Shown one piece after another: positions 22,538 to 30,539 of a stretch of DNA of 35,746 bases. The notes beneath the pieces are model-generated. The model worked only from the letters and a program-made list of their open reading frames with translations. It was not told where the DNA came from and did no database searches. The stretch is from positions 1 through 35,746 of the forward strand of contig JBFWQQ010000008.1 in the NCBI GenBank assembly GCA_050249355.1, in the 5' to 3' direction. Both the position numbers and the translations under genes were made by a program. Each line of letters opens with the position of its first letter. Within the stretch, counting starts at the first letter, position 1. The stretch comes from CAZAQK01 sp050249355 (GTDB lineage Bacteria > Pseudomonadota > Alphaproteobacteria > Rickettsiales > SXRF01).

Positions 22538-23680
22538 TTAAGCGATCTCGGCGAGCTTTTCTCTGGTCTCTTCCTGATCTTCGGAAGATTCCTGCTCCTT
22601 GCCCAACACTTCCGGTTCATTCACCGGGCTGAAAGCCGCCAATTCATCCGATTCTTCGTCCGCATCGGTTTCTACTGTCAGCGTATCCATGGCACGCTTT
22701 TCCGTGATCGAACCGGCCAGGCTCACCGATTCTTTCGCTACGGCTGCCTGCTGGGCTTTTGCACGTTCTTTTTCTTCTTCTTCTTTCTGTTTCACGCTGG
22801 CATCTACCTGCTGCAGGCGCTCGGTGATGACCGGTATATTAAGGGTTTTCAGCAGATCGCGCACTTCCTGGCGCGCCGCCACATGCGACAGCGACATTTT
22901 GTTGCTGCCCACCTTTTCCATGATATCAAGCACGGTCAGCCCTTGCAGGAACATTTCACGGAAGATCACGCGTTCGGAAAAACCGGGCGCCACACGAAAG
23001 CCGATACGGCGCGCCAGATCGTTGGTGACCTGTGTCATAAAGCGCTTATTCTTGGCGTCGATGTTGGACAGGCGATTGCGCATCACGATCCATTCGATCG
23101 AACCGCCATCGCGCTTGGCGCGCTGCAGCTTTTGTTCCCAGATCATTTCGCTGTAGATGCTCGGCTTGATGATCTTCATGGTTTGGCCATCCACGGTGGC
23201 CAGCACGTCAAGATCCACGAAGCTGTCATTGATCGGGGTGATTACGGTATCGGCGTAAGCATGCGCCAGCCGCGACAGGTAGGTGTCATTACCCGGGCTG
23301 TCGATCAGGATGAAATCGTTGGCAGCAGACAGGCGGGCGAGTGCCTGTGTAAAGCGTTCGTGCTCGTCCTCTTCGGCTTCTTTTTTAATATTGAATGGGC
23401 TGCGCGGGATGACCACATGCTGCGGCTGCGGCAGGGTCACACCCTCTTTTAGGGCAGTCTGGCGGCGATTTTCGAGGTAGCGGGAAAGCGAACGCTGACG
23501 TGCATCGATATCGATGCTGCCAACCACGAATCCCAGACGCATCAAAGAAACCATCAGGTGCATGGCCGTTGTGGTTTTGCCGCAACCGCCCTTTTCATTG
23601 CCCAGAATGATGATGTGTGCATTTTTCACAGCTGCACCTGGTTCCATGTTGCTTGTGAGAGTCGGTCCGAAAGCGTTCAT
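22538..23680 (-). CDS. mipZ: MipZ-type division-plane ParA ATPase with long C-terminal tail
   Basis: MipZ is a ParA-family ATPase that forms a gradient from the poles and inhibits FtsZ, placing division at mid-cell in alphaproteobacteria. Walker A is GNEKGGCGKTTTAMHL (from residue 27), then the MipZ-specific DIDARQRSLSRYLENRR, IDSPGND (Walker B) and NRLSNIDAKNK. At 380 residues it is about 100 longer than Caulobacter MipZ: after about residue 260 there is an added charged coiled-coil region (KQKEEEEKERAKAQQ) and an acidic end. The ATG at 23678-23680, after AGGGAAT, is preferred over an opening at 23740. A good promoter lies upstream. Confidence 0.9.
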   Translation of the reverse strand: MNAFGPTLTSNMEPGAAVKNAHIIILGNEKGGCGKTTTAMHLMVSLMRLGFVVGSIDIDARQRSLSRYLENRRQTALKEGVTLPQPQHVVIPRSPFNIKKEAEEDEHERFTQALARLSAANDFILIDSPGNDTYLSRLAHAYADTVITPINDSFVDLDVLATVDGQTMKIIKPSIYSEMIWEQKLQRAKRDGGSIEWIVMRNRLSNIDAKNKRFMTQVTNDLARRIGFRVAPGFSERVIFREMFLQGLTVLDIMEKVGSNKMSLSHVAARQEVRDLLKTLNIPVITERLQQVDASVKQKEEEEKERAKAQQAAVAKESVSLAGSITEKRAMDTLTVETDADEESDELAAFSPVNEPEVLGKEQESSEDQEETREKLAEIA

Positions 23681-23722
23681 ATTCCCTGCCTTTGCTGTGT
23701 TTCTTGTGTTCGCTGTTTCTCG

Positions 23723-23750
23723 ATTATAGTCAGCATGCACTACGACACAA
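23723..23750 (-). promoter_or_regulatory. Sigma-70-type promoter of mipZ
   Basis: On the minus strand there is a perfect -10 box TATAAT (23723-23728), 16 bases downstream of TTGTGT (23745-23750), which would give a start near 23716 and a 5' leader of about 36 bases before the mipZ ATG. The -10 match is strong; the -35 match is only partial. Confidence 0.5.
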
Positions 23751-23769
23751 TGTTTTTTTGTCGCTCATT

Positions 23770-24528
23770 TTATATGTCACCCACAAAGAAATATACGCTC
23801 ATCAGAAAACCAATGAGCACAACCAGACGCCGCACGGTCTGCGACTGCACTTTCAGGGCCAGCCTTGCTCCTACATAACCGCCGACGATACCGCCGGCAA
23901 TCATGAACACCGCGATAGGCCACACCACCTTGCCCGACGCGATGAATATCACCACCGCCACCGCGTTGATGGCGCTGCCCAGGATCGCTTTGAGCGCATT
24001 CATTTGATGCATGTGTGAAAAGCCCGCCAACTGTAAAGCAGCGAGCATAAGTATACCGATACCGGCACCGAAATATCCGCCATAAATGGCGATTAAAAAT
24101 TGGAGGAATATTATTTTGCCCCCTGCGCGGTCTACTGACCTCGCAGTAGGAAGCTGCTTCGCTTTAAATTTTCCTCCGAACGCCAGCAGCAAAGTGGCAA
24201 ACAACAATAGCCATGGCACCAGCGCTTCGAATACCGATTCGGGCGCCAACAGCAAAATGGCTGTGCCGATGGCGCTGCCGATCAGGCTGGCAACAACCAG
24301 CCCTTTTATCTGATGCAAAGTTATTTTCTGCTCTTTGCGATAGGCAAATGCACTGGCCACCGCTCCCGGCCACAGGGCGATGGTGCTTAAAATATTGGCT
24401 TGCAGGGCAGTCAGGCCGGAAACGATAAGCAGTGGAAAAGTAATGAAAGTTCCGCCACCGGCGACCGAATTAACCGCCCCACCGGCAAATGCGGCCAGCA
24501 TAAACAGGGAAATATCCAGCAAATCCAT
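23770..24528 (-). CDS. TauE/SafE (TSUP) family permease
   Basis: A 252-residue membrane protein with the duplicated TSUP fold: first-half signature FAGGAVNSVAGGGTFITFP and second-half FLIAIYGGYFGAGIGILML, plus about eight hydrophobic segments in all. Members export sulfite, sulfoacetate or related organosulfur compounds; the substrate here cannot be told. It is divergent from rpiB, with about 120 bases between, and lies on the same strand as mipZ, which appears to have its own promoter. Confidence 0.9.
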   Translation of the reverse strand: MDLLDISLFMLAAFAGGAVNSVAGGGTFITFPLLIVSGLTALQANILSTIALWPGAVASAFAYRKEQKITLHQIKGLVVASLIGSAIGTAILLLAPESVFEALVPWLLLFATLLLAFGGKFKAKQLPTARSVDRAGGKIIFLQFLIAIYGGYFGAGIGILMLAALQLAGFSHMHQMNALKAILGSAINAVAVVIFIASGKVVWPIAVFMIAGGIVGGYVGARLALKVQSQTVRRLVVLIGFLMSVYFFVGDI

Positions 24529-24647
24529 GAATTACAGCCGATTTTCATTGCGCAAAGCGCGGTTACATGGCACAAACTACCCCACATATAGTAGGTAAAC
24601 TACAACCAGAAGGATATATCCGCCATGTGCGGGTACGTCAACGCAAC

Positions 24648-25076
24648 ATGAGTAGACTGATAGCAATCGCCAACGACCATGCCGGGGTGGAGTTGAAGAA
24701 CACCCTCAGCACCCTGCTGTCTGGCATGGGCTATGTTGTGGATAACCTCGGCGCCGACAGCGCCGAATCGGTCGACTATCCGGATTACGCACACAAAATG
24801 GCCGGGTGGATCAAGCAGCATGACGGCGCTATGGGCGTACTCATCTGTGGCTCCGGCATCGGCATTTCGATCGCCGCCAACCGCTACAAACACATCCGCG
24901 CCGCGCTATGCACCACTGGCGAGGCGGCAAAACTTTCCCGCCAGCACAACAACGCCAACGTATTATGCCTCGGCGCCCGATTGATCAGCGCCGACACCGC
25001 AAAAGAATGCCTTCAACAATTCGTGGCCACCGCATTCGAAGGGGGCCGCCACCAGAAACGGATAGATAAATTATGA
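24648..25076 (+). CDS. rpiB: Ribose-5-phosphate isomerase B (RpiB/LacAB family)
   Basis: RpiB interconverts ribose 5-phosphate and ribulose 5-phosphate. The 142-residue product has the family pattern: IAIANDHAGVELKN at the start, YPDYA, the GVLICGSGIGISIAANRY loop and ALCTTGEAAKLSRQHNNANV. The anionic-hole and His residues of the family are present (CGSGIG, HNNAN). The ATG at 24648 gives the normal N-terminus; a longer frame opens at 24567 without homology. The stop overlaps the glyA start (ATGA). Ribulose 5-phosphate is also the substrate of RibB further along the operon. Confidence 0.93.
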   Translation: MSRLIAIANDHAGVELKNTLSTLLSGMGYVVDNLGADSAESVDYPDYAHKMAGWIKQHDGAMGVLICGSGIGISIAANRYKHIRAALCTTGEAAKLSRQHNNANVLCLGARLISADTAKECLQQFVATAFEGGRHQKRIDKL

Positions 25077-26386
25077 GCCAAACCGCACACAAACTGGATA
25101 ACGACATGAACAATTTCTTTTCTGCTGACCTTGCCACCACCGACACCGCCGTATTCGCCGCCGTGGAAAAAGAATTGGCGCGCCAGCAGAACCAGATCGA
25201 ACTGATCGCTTCAGAAAATATTGTCAGCCGTGCTGTGCTGGCCGCACAGGGCACCGTGCTTACCAATAAATACGCAGAAGGCTATCCGCGCAAACGCTAC
25301 TATGGCGGCTGCGAATATGTCGACGTGGTGGAAGAACTTGCCATCGAACGCATCTGTAAACTGTTCGGCTGCACATACGCCAACGTACAACCACACTCCG
25401 GCTCCCAGGCTAACCAAGCCGCCTTTATGGCATTGCTCCAACCGGGCGATACCATCCTTGGCATGTCATTGGCAGCAGGCGGGCACCTGACCCATGGCGC
25501 GAAAGTCAACCAGTCGGGTAAATGGTTCAATGCCGTGCAGTATGGCGTGCGCGAAGCAGACGGCCTGCTGAACTACGAAGAAGCGGAAGCACTGGCAAGA
25601 GAACACAAACCGAAACTCATCATTGCCGGTGGCTCTGCCTATTCGCGCCCGATCGATTTTGCACGCTTCCGCAAAATTGCAGATGCAGTCGGCGCCACCC
25701 TGATGGTAGACATGGCGCACTATGCCGGGCTGATTGCCGCCGGTTGCTACCCCAACCCTTTCCCGCACGCCCATGTCGCCACCAGCACCACCCACAAAAC
25801 CCTGCGCGGCCCACGCGGAGGTGTCGTGCTCACGAATGACGAAGAAATCGCCAAGAAGGTCAACTCCTGCCTGTTCCCCGGCATGCAGGGAGGGCCGCTG
25901 ATGCATGTGATAGCAGCGAAAGCCGTTGCGTTCGGCGAAGCGCTGACCCCGGAATTCAAAGTGTATGGAAAACAGGTTGTGGCGAACGCCAGGATACTGG
26001 CTTCTACCTTGGTAGAACGCGGTGTAGACATCGTCACCGGTGGCACCGATTGCCACCTGATGCTGGTCGACCTGCGCAAAAAACGCCTCACCGGCAAAGC
26101 CGCCGAAGAAAGCCTTGAGCGCGCCGGACTGACCTGTAACAAAAACGCCATCCCGTTCGATCCGGAAAAACCGTTTGTCACTTCCGGTATCCGCCTGGGT
26201 ACGCCTGCAGGCACTAGCCGTGGTTTCGGAGAAGAGGAATTCAGACAAATCGGCCACCTGATCGGCGATGTACTCGACGGACTGGCCGAAGGTAAAGACA
26301 ACAGCAAGACCGAAAAAGAAGTGTTGGCCAAGGTAAAAGAGATGTGCAACCGCTTCCCGATCTATGAGGGATTAGACCAGAGGTAA
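25073..26386 (+). CDS. glyA: Serine hydroxymethyltransferase
   Basis: GlyA converts serine and tetrahydrofolate to glycine and methylene-THF, using PLP. The 437-residue protein is of family length and shows IELIASENIVSRAVLAAQG, TNKYAEGYPRKRYYGG, NVQPHSGSQAN, MVDMAHYAGL and the PLP lysine in TSTTHKTLRGPRGG (about Lys242). The start is fused to the rpiB stop by a 4-base ATGA overlap, so translation is coupled. nrdR follows after 3 bases; glyA-nrdR-rib is a common alphaproteobacterial order. Confidence 0.97.
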   Translation: MSQTAHKLDNDMNNFFSADLATTDTAVFAAVEKELARQQNQIELIASENIVSRAVLAAQGTVLTNKYAEGYPRKRYYGGCEYVDVVEELAIERICKLFGCTYANVQPHSGSQANQAAFMALLQPGDTILGMSLAAGGHLTHGAKVNQSGKWFNAVQYGVREADGLLNYEEAEALAREHKPKLIIAGGSAYSRPIDFARFRKIADAVGATLMVDMAHYAGLIAAGCYPNPFPHAHVATSTTHKTLRGPRGGVVLTNDEEIAKKVNSCLFPGMQGGPLMHVIAAKAVAFGEALTPEFKVYGKQVVANARILASTLVERGVDIVTGGTDCHLMLVDLRKKRLTGKAAEESLERAGLTCNKNAIPFDPEKPFVTSGIRLGTPAGTSRGFGEEEFRQIGHLIGDVLDGLAEGKDNSKTEKEVLAKVKEMCNRFPIYEGLDQR

Positions 26387-26389
26387 GTT

Positions 26390-26848
26390 ATGAAGTGCCC
26401 ATTTTGTGGACATAGCGACACACAGGTAAAAGATTCCCGTCCCAGCGAGGATGGGCTGGCTATTCGCCGTCGCCGCTATTGCCCGGAATGCAACTCGCGC
26501 TTTACCACCTTTGAACGCGTGCAGCTGCGTGAACTCACCGTCCTGAAGAAAAATGGAGAACGCCGTATCTTCGACCGTGAAAAACTGGCAAAATCCATCC
26601 AGCTGGCACTGCGCAAGCGCCCGGTATCACCCGAGAAAGTTGAACAGATCGTCACCCGCATCGCCCAGAAACTCGAAAGCGCCGGCGAAAGCGAGATTCC
26701 CACCGGCATGATCGGCAAGGCCGTGATGGATGAACTCAAAGAGGTCGATAAAGTGGCCTATATCCGCTTCGCGTCGGTATACCGCGATTTCCGCGAACCG
26801 AAGGATTTCGAGAATTTTGTGGACGAACTCGGCGGCAAAAACAGTTAG
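26390..26848 (+). CDS. nrdR: Transcriptional repressor NrdR
   Basis: NrdR represses ribonucleotide reductase genes according to ATP/dATP. The 152-residue protein has the N-terminal zinc ribbon (CPFCGHSDTQVKDSRP, then YCPECNSRFTTFER) and an ATP-cone domain (VLKKNGERRIFDREKLAKSI, then VAYIRFASVYRDF). It sits 3 bases after glyA and 7 bases before ribD. No NrdR box was recognised in the window, so its targets are elsewhere. Confidence 0.97.
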   Translation: MKCPFCGHSDTQVKDSRPSEDGLAIRRRRYCPECNSRFTTFERVQLRELTVLKKNGERRIFDREKLAKSIQLALRKRPVSPEKVEQIVTRIAQKLESAGESEIPTGMIGKAVMDELKEVDKVAYIRFASVYRDFREPKDFENFVDELGGKNS

Positions 26849-26855
26849 CCGTCCC

Positions 26856-27881
26856 ATGCAAGACCGCCACGCCCCGTTCATGCAGGAAGCCTTGAGGCTG
26901 GCACAAAGCCAGCTGGGTCAGACATGGCCAAACCCGGCGGTGGGTGCAGTCATTGTAAAAAATGGAATGGTCATTGCCAAAGGGTATACGGCGACGGGCG
27001 GACGGCCGCATGCCGAAACTGAAGCACTCGCTAAAACCAGCGATACACGCGGCGCCACCTTGTATGTATCTCTGGAACCATGCGCCCACCACGGCAGAAC
27101 CCCACCGTGCACCGACGCCATCATCCATGCCGGTATTACCGAGTGTGTCATTGCATGCCGTGACACCCACCCCAAGGTGAACGGCAAGGGCATCGCTGCA
27201 TTGCAAGCAGCAGGCATCAACGTGATCGAAGGAGTCTGCGAGGCCAACGCACGCGAACTGAATCGTGGATTTTTCTCACTGTCCGAAAAGAAGCGCCCGT
27301 ACATTGCCATGAAGATCGCCACCAGCAAGGATGGCAAAATCGCCTACCCGCCGGGTGACGACAGAAAGTGGATCACCGGCGAGGCAGCGCGCGAAGAAGT
27401 ACATAAATTGCGCAGCCGATACGACGCCGTGCTGACCGGTATCGGCACCGTGCTAGCCGATGACCCGTTGCTCACCTGCCGCCTGCCCGGCATGGAACAT
27501 AAATCGCCTGTGCGCGTGGTTCTCGACCGCAAAGGCCGTCTGCCAGAGGATTGCCAGCTCATGAAAACCAAACAGGCCGTGCCGCTATGGGTGCTGGGCA
27601 GCTCCACCATCGAGCAAGCAGTGCAGAAACTGGCCCATGAAGGCATCACCCGCCTGCTGGTGGAAGCCGGTCAGGGTGTGAATACGGCGTTCCTGCAATC
27701 GGGGCTGGTCGATCGTATCTATTGGGTCAGGGCACCGTTTGATATTGGAATACAGGGCATTGATGCGTTTTTTGATATGGAAGCCGCCATAAAGCTGCTG
27801 GCAACGTGGCGAAAACTGGTCTACAGTGCCCACCCACCTGATAGTTGTGAGATATTCGAACCATGTTCACCGGCATCATAA
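26856..27881 (+). CDS. ribD: Bifunctional riboflavin biosynthesis deaminase/reductase RibD
   Basis: RibD carries out the second and third steps of riboflavin synthesis: deamination of the diaminopyrimidine and reduction of the ribosyl chain. The 341-residue product has the zinc-dependent deaminase first (HAE at 52-54, CAHHGRTPPC with Cys76 and Cys85) and the reductase next (IAMKIATSKDGKIA, WITGEAAREEVHKLRSRYDA, LLVEAGQGVNTAFLQSGLVD). The ATG at 26856 follows the nrdR stop by 7 bases; an ATG at 26880 is also possible. Its end overlaps ribE by 19 bases. Confidence 0.95.
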   Translation: MQDRHAPFMQEALRLAQSQLGQTWPNPAVGAVIVKNGMVIAKGYTATGGRPHAETEALAKTSDTRGATLYVSLEPCAHHGRTPPCTDAIIHAGITECVIACRDTHPKVNGKGIAALQAAGINVIEGVCEANARELNRGFFSLSEKKRPYIAMKIATSKDGKIAYPPGDDRKWITGEAAREEVHKLRSRYDAVLTGIGTVLADDPLLTCRLPGMEHKSPVRVVLDRKGRLPEDCQLMKTKQAVPLWVLGSSTIEQAVQKLAHEGITRLLVEAGQGVNTAFLQSGLVDRIYWVRAPFDIGIQGIDAFFDMEAAIKLLATWRKLVYSAHPPDSCEIFEPCSPAS

Positions 27882-28441
27882 CCCATACCGGCATTATCCT
27901 GAGCGCCAAACAGAATGACGAGCTACGCCTGACCTTCACCTGCGACTTTGCGCCAGAGCTCACCATCGGCGAATCGGTGGCGGTCAATGGCTGCTGCCTG
28001 ACGGTGGCCGACATTCAGGCAAACAGTTTTGCCATCGATATGTCGGATGAAACCATCGGCCGCACGGCACCGTACTGGAACCAGGGCAGCAGAGTAAATT
28101 TTGAACGCTCCCTGAAGCTGGGAAACCGGCTGGACGGTCATCTGGTCACCGGCCATGTCGATGGGGTGGCCACTATCACCGGCGTGAAAGCACAAGGCGG
28201 CTCGCATATCCTGACGCTTGAGGCACCGAAAGAACTGGCGCGCTTCATTGCCGAAAAAGGTTCTGTGACACTGGACGGCATATCCCTTACCGTCAATGAC
28301 GTTAAGGACAATATATTCACCGTCAACATCATTCCGCACACATGGAACCATACCACTCTGGCAGGTCGGAAAACCAGCGATGGGGTCAATCTTGAGGTCG
28401 ATCTGATGGCCCGCTATGCGGCAAGATTGCTGGCATCATGA
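27863..28441 (+). CDS. ribE: Riboflavin synthase, alpha subunit
   Basis: Riboflavin synthase dismutates two molecules of dimethyl-ribityllumazine to riboflavin. The 192-residue protein has the expected two lumazine-binding repeats, beginning MFTGIITHTG in the first and VTGHVDGVATI in the second; SVAVNGCCLTV and SVTLDGISLTV are the matching cores. Length is slightly under the usual 200. It overlaps ribD by 19 bases and ribBA by 4 (ATGA), so it is translated in a coupled chain. Confidence 0.96.
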   Translation: MFTGIITHTGIILSAKQNDELRLTFTCDFAPELTIGESVAVNGCCLTVADIQANSFAIDMSDETIGRTAPYWNQGSRVNFERSLKLGNRLDGHLVTGHVDGVATITGVKAQGGSHILTLEAPKELARFIAEKGSVTLDGISLTVNDVKDNIFTVNIIPHTWNHTTLAGRKTSDGVNLEVDLMARYAARLLAS

Positions 28442-29541
28442 GCGAATTTCTTTCTTCCATCGAAGACATCATAAAAGACGCCAAGGCCGGGCGCATGTTC
28501 ATCCTCGTCGATGATGAGGACCGCGAGAATGAGGGCGACCTCGTTATTCCTGCGCAGTTTGCCAATAAGGATGCAGTGAACTTCATGGCAAAGCACGGGC
28601 GCGGGCTGATCTGCCTTGCCATGACTAAAGAGCGGGTGGAAACGCTGGGCCTGAACCTGATGGCACGCAGCAACGGCTCACGCCACCAGACGGCGTTCAC
28701 TGTATCGATTGAAGCGCGGGAAGGCGTAAGTACCGGCATTTCGGCAGCCGACCGGGCACTGACCATTGCCACGGCGATCGATCCTGCGAAAACCGCGCAC
28801 GATATTGTATCGCCCGGCCATGTATTTCCGCTGGTGGCACGAAACGGAGGGGTGCTGGTACGTGCAGGACATACCGAAGCAGCGGTAGATATTTCTCGCC
28901 TTGCCGGGCTGAACCCGTCGGGTGTTATTTGCGAGATCATGAACGATGATGGAAGCATGGCGCGCATGCCCGACCTGATCGGAGTGGCCAAACAACACAG
29001 CCTGAAGATCGCCACCATCGCCGATCTTATAGCCTACCGCCGCAAATCAGAGAAGCTGGTACAGCGCGTATTGGAAACGCCTTTTACCAGCAAATATGGC
29101 GGCGAATTCACCATGCTGATCTATACCAATACGCTGCAATATGCCGAGCATGTTGCGCTGGTCAAAGGCGCCATATCGCCCGAAAAACCGACACTGGTAC
29201 GTGTACACAAGCTGGATGTGCTGCGCGATGTACTGGGCGATTCCGAGCATGGCAGCAGCAAACAAAAATCGCTGGAAATCATCGCAAAAGAAGGCGGCGT
29301 TCTGCTGCTGATACGCGAACCGAGCGCCACCAGCCTCACCGACACCGTGAAAAGACGTATGGCCAGCAAGGAAAATGGCAAGGGCTATATACCGAGCGAC
29401 CTGCGCGATTATGGGATTGGCGCCCAGATCCTGCTCGACCTTGGCGTACGCGACATGATACTAATGACCAGCTCCGACCGCCCGATCGTCGGGTTGGAGG
29501 GCTACGGCCTGAAAGTGGTCGGCAAACGCGACATCACATAG
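28438..29541 (+). CDS. ribB: DHBP synthase with degenerate GTP cyclohydrolase II domain (RibBX-like)
   Basis: The N-terminal domain (about 1-205) is a complete 3,4-dihydroxy-2-butanone-4-phosphate synthase: DDEDRENEGDL near 25, HGRGLIC, SRHQTAFTVSIE, GHVFPL and HTEAAVD with catalytic residues present. The C-terminal part (about 206-367) aligns with GTP cyclohydrolase II but has no cysteine at all: the zinc motif expected after VRVH is replaced by KLDVLRDVLGDSEHGSS, and the catalytic QEGRGIGL stretch by REPSATSL. It should therefore make the four-carbon unit only. Such RibBX proteins are known in alphaproteobacteria. A separate RibA must exist elsewhere. Confidence 0.93.
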   Translation: MSEFLSSIEDIIKDAKAGRMFILVDDEDRENEGDLVIPAQFANKDAVNFMAKHGRGLICLAMTKERVETLGLNLMARSNGSRHQTAFTVSIEAREGVSTGISAADRALTIATAIDPAKTAHDIVSPGHVFPLVARNGGVLVRAGHTEAAVDISRLAGLNPSGVICEIMNDDGSMARMPDLIGVAKQHSLKIATIADLIAYRRKSEKLVQRVLETPFTSKYGGEFTMLIYTNTLQYAEHVALVKGAISPEKPTLVRVHKLDVLRDVLGDSEHGSSKQKSLEIIAKEGGVLLLIREPSATSLTDTVKRRMASKENGKGYIPSDLRDYGIGAQILLDLGVRDMILMTSSDRPIVGLEGYGLKVVGKRDIT

Positions 29542-29545
29542 GCCT

Positions 29546-29971
29546 ATGACACATATACTTATTGTCTCCTCCCCGTATTACAAGGATATTTCCGACGCGC
29601 TGATGGCCGGTGCTACTGCCGCATGCGCGGAAGCAGGCGCTACCTATGACGTGATAGAAGTTCCCGGCGCATTCGAGATACCGGCTGCCATCTCACTGGC
29701 CCTTGACGATGACAAATACGATGGGTTCATCGCACTGGGCTGCGTGATACGCGGGGAAACCACCCATTACGATATCATCGCCAACGAAAGCGCACGCGGC
29801 CTGATGGATCTTGCGATCCATGACGACGCCTGCATTGGCAACGGCATACTGACTGTAGAAAATTATGAACAGGCACAGGTCCGGGCCGATGTAAAGCACG
29901 GCAACAAAGGGGCAGATGCCGCGCTCGCATGCATGCGCCTCATAGAAATCAAAAAGCAGTTCTCTTCATGA
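29546..29971 (+). CDS. ribH: 6,7-dimethyl-8-ribityllumazine synthase
   Basis: RibH condenses the DHBP unit with the pyrimidine to form lumazine, the substrate of RibE. The 141-residue protein has the family motifs VPGAFEIPAAI, IALGCVIRGETTHYD (active-site His) and NGILTVEN. The start is 5 bases after the ribB stop and its end overlaps nusB by 4 (ATGA). Length is typical for the small bacterial enzyme. Confidence 0.96.
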   Translation: MTHILIVSSPYYKDISDALMAGATAACAEAGATYDVIEVPGAFEIPAAISLALDDDKYDGFIALGCVIRGETTHYDIIANESARGLMDLAIHDDACIGNGILTVENYEQAQVRADVKHGNKGADAALACMRLIEIKKQFSS

Positions 29972-30435
29972 CCAACGCTTCACTCCAGAAAAAAACCGCT
30001 GCCCGTACCGTTGCCACACAATGCCTGTACCAGCAGGCGATCACCGGCGAGAAGCAGAATATCGGCCAGCACATCGCTGCCCTCAAACATCAACTGGCGG
30101 GCAACACAGCCGAACAGAAACTTCAGGTGGGTATGGCGGTGGAACCGCATTACCCCCTGATAGAAGCGTTGGTGAGGGGTGTAATAGAACGTGAACAGGA
30201 TATCAATACACTGCTCGATAGCGCGCTTAGCGATAATTGGAAACGTGAGCGCATGAGCCCACTGCTGGTGGCGTTGCTGCAATGTGGCATATTCGAGATG
30301 GCCTATTATAAGGATGTAAAGCCGCGCATCGTGGTGAATGAATACACCAAACTGGCGCGCAGTTTCTTCGACGAGAAAGAAGTGAATTTCGTGCACGCCC
30401 TGCTGGCCACTCTTGGCAAAAATTACGATGAGTAA
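29968..30435 (+). CDS. nusB: Transcription antitermination factor NusB
   Basis: NusB binds boxA of rRNA leaders with S10 and supports processive rRNA transcription. The 155-residue product has the NusB pattern: KKTAARTVATQCLYQ (RNA-binding helix), ALLQCGIFEMAYY and KPRIVVNEYTKLARSFFDEKEVNFVHALLATL. The ATG overlaps the ribH stop. ribH-nusB-thiL is a common proteobacterial order. A longer frame to 29929 is not supported. Confidence 0.94.
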   Translation: MTNASLQKKTAARTVATQCLYQQAITGEKQNIGQHIAALKHQLAGNTAEQKLQVGMAVEPHYPLIEALVRGVIEREQDINTLLDSALSDNWKRERMSPLLVALLQCGIFEMAYYKDVKPRIVVNEYTKLARSFFDEKEVNFVHALLATLGKNYDE

Positions 30436-30443
30436 TGTTCTTT

Positions 30444-30478
30444 GCCCCCGTGAAAATCTACTGATTTTCACATGGGGC
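30444..30478 (+). terminator. Long hairpin after nusB
   Basis: GTGAAAATC (30450-30458) and GATTTTCAC (30463-30471) form a perfect 9-bp stem around a TACT loop, extended by GCCCC/GGGGC (30444-30448, 30474-30478) with one interior bulge. It lies 9 bases after the nusB stop. There is no T-run after it, so it is either a Rho-independent terminator of weak form, an mRNA stabilising end or a dispersed palindrome. Confidence 0.5.
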
Positions 30479-30539
30479 ATCGCTCAGGGCTGGCGCGGCC
30501 TACTGCCTGCGCTCTTTGTACCCTTGCACAGTTTATGCT

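Noticed and set aside
22532..23452. 306-residue open frame on the plus strand
   Set aside because: It lies opposite mipZ; long antisense frames are expected here from codon bias, and it shows no motif.
25466..26257. 263-residue open frame on the minus strand
   Set aside because: Shadow of glyA, no family pattern.
26849..27900. FMN riboswitch expected before riboflavin genes
   Set aside because: The rib genes overlap or are a few bases apart, leaving no room; upstream of rpiB (24529-24647) I saw no FMN-aptamer motifs.
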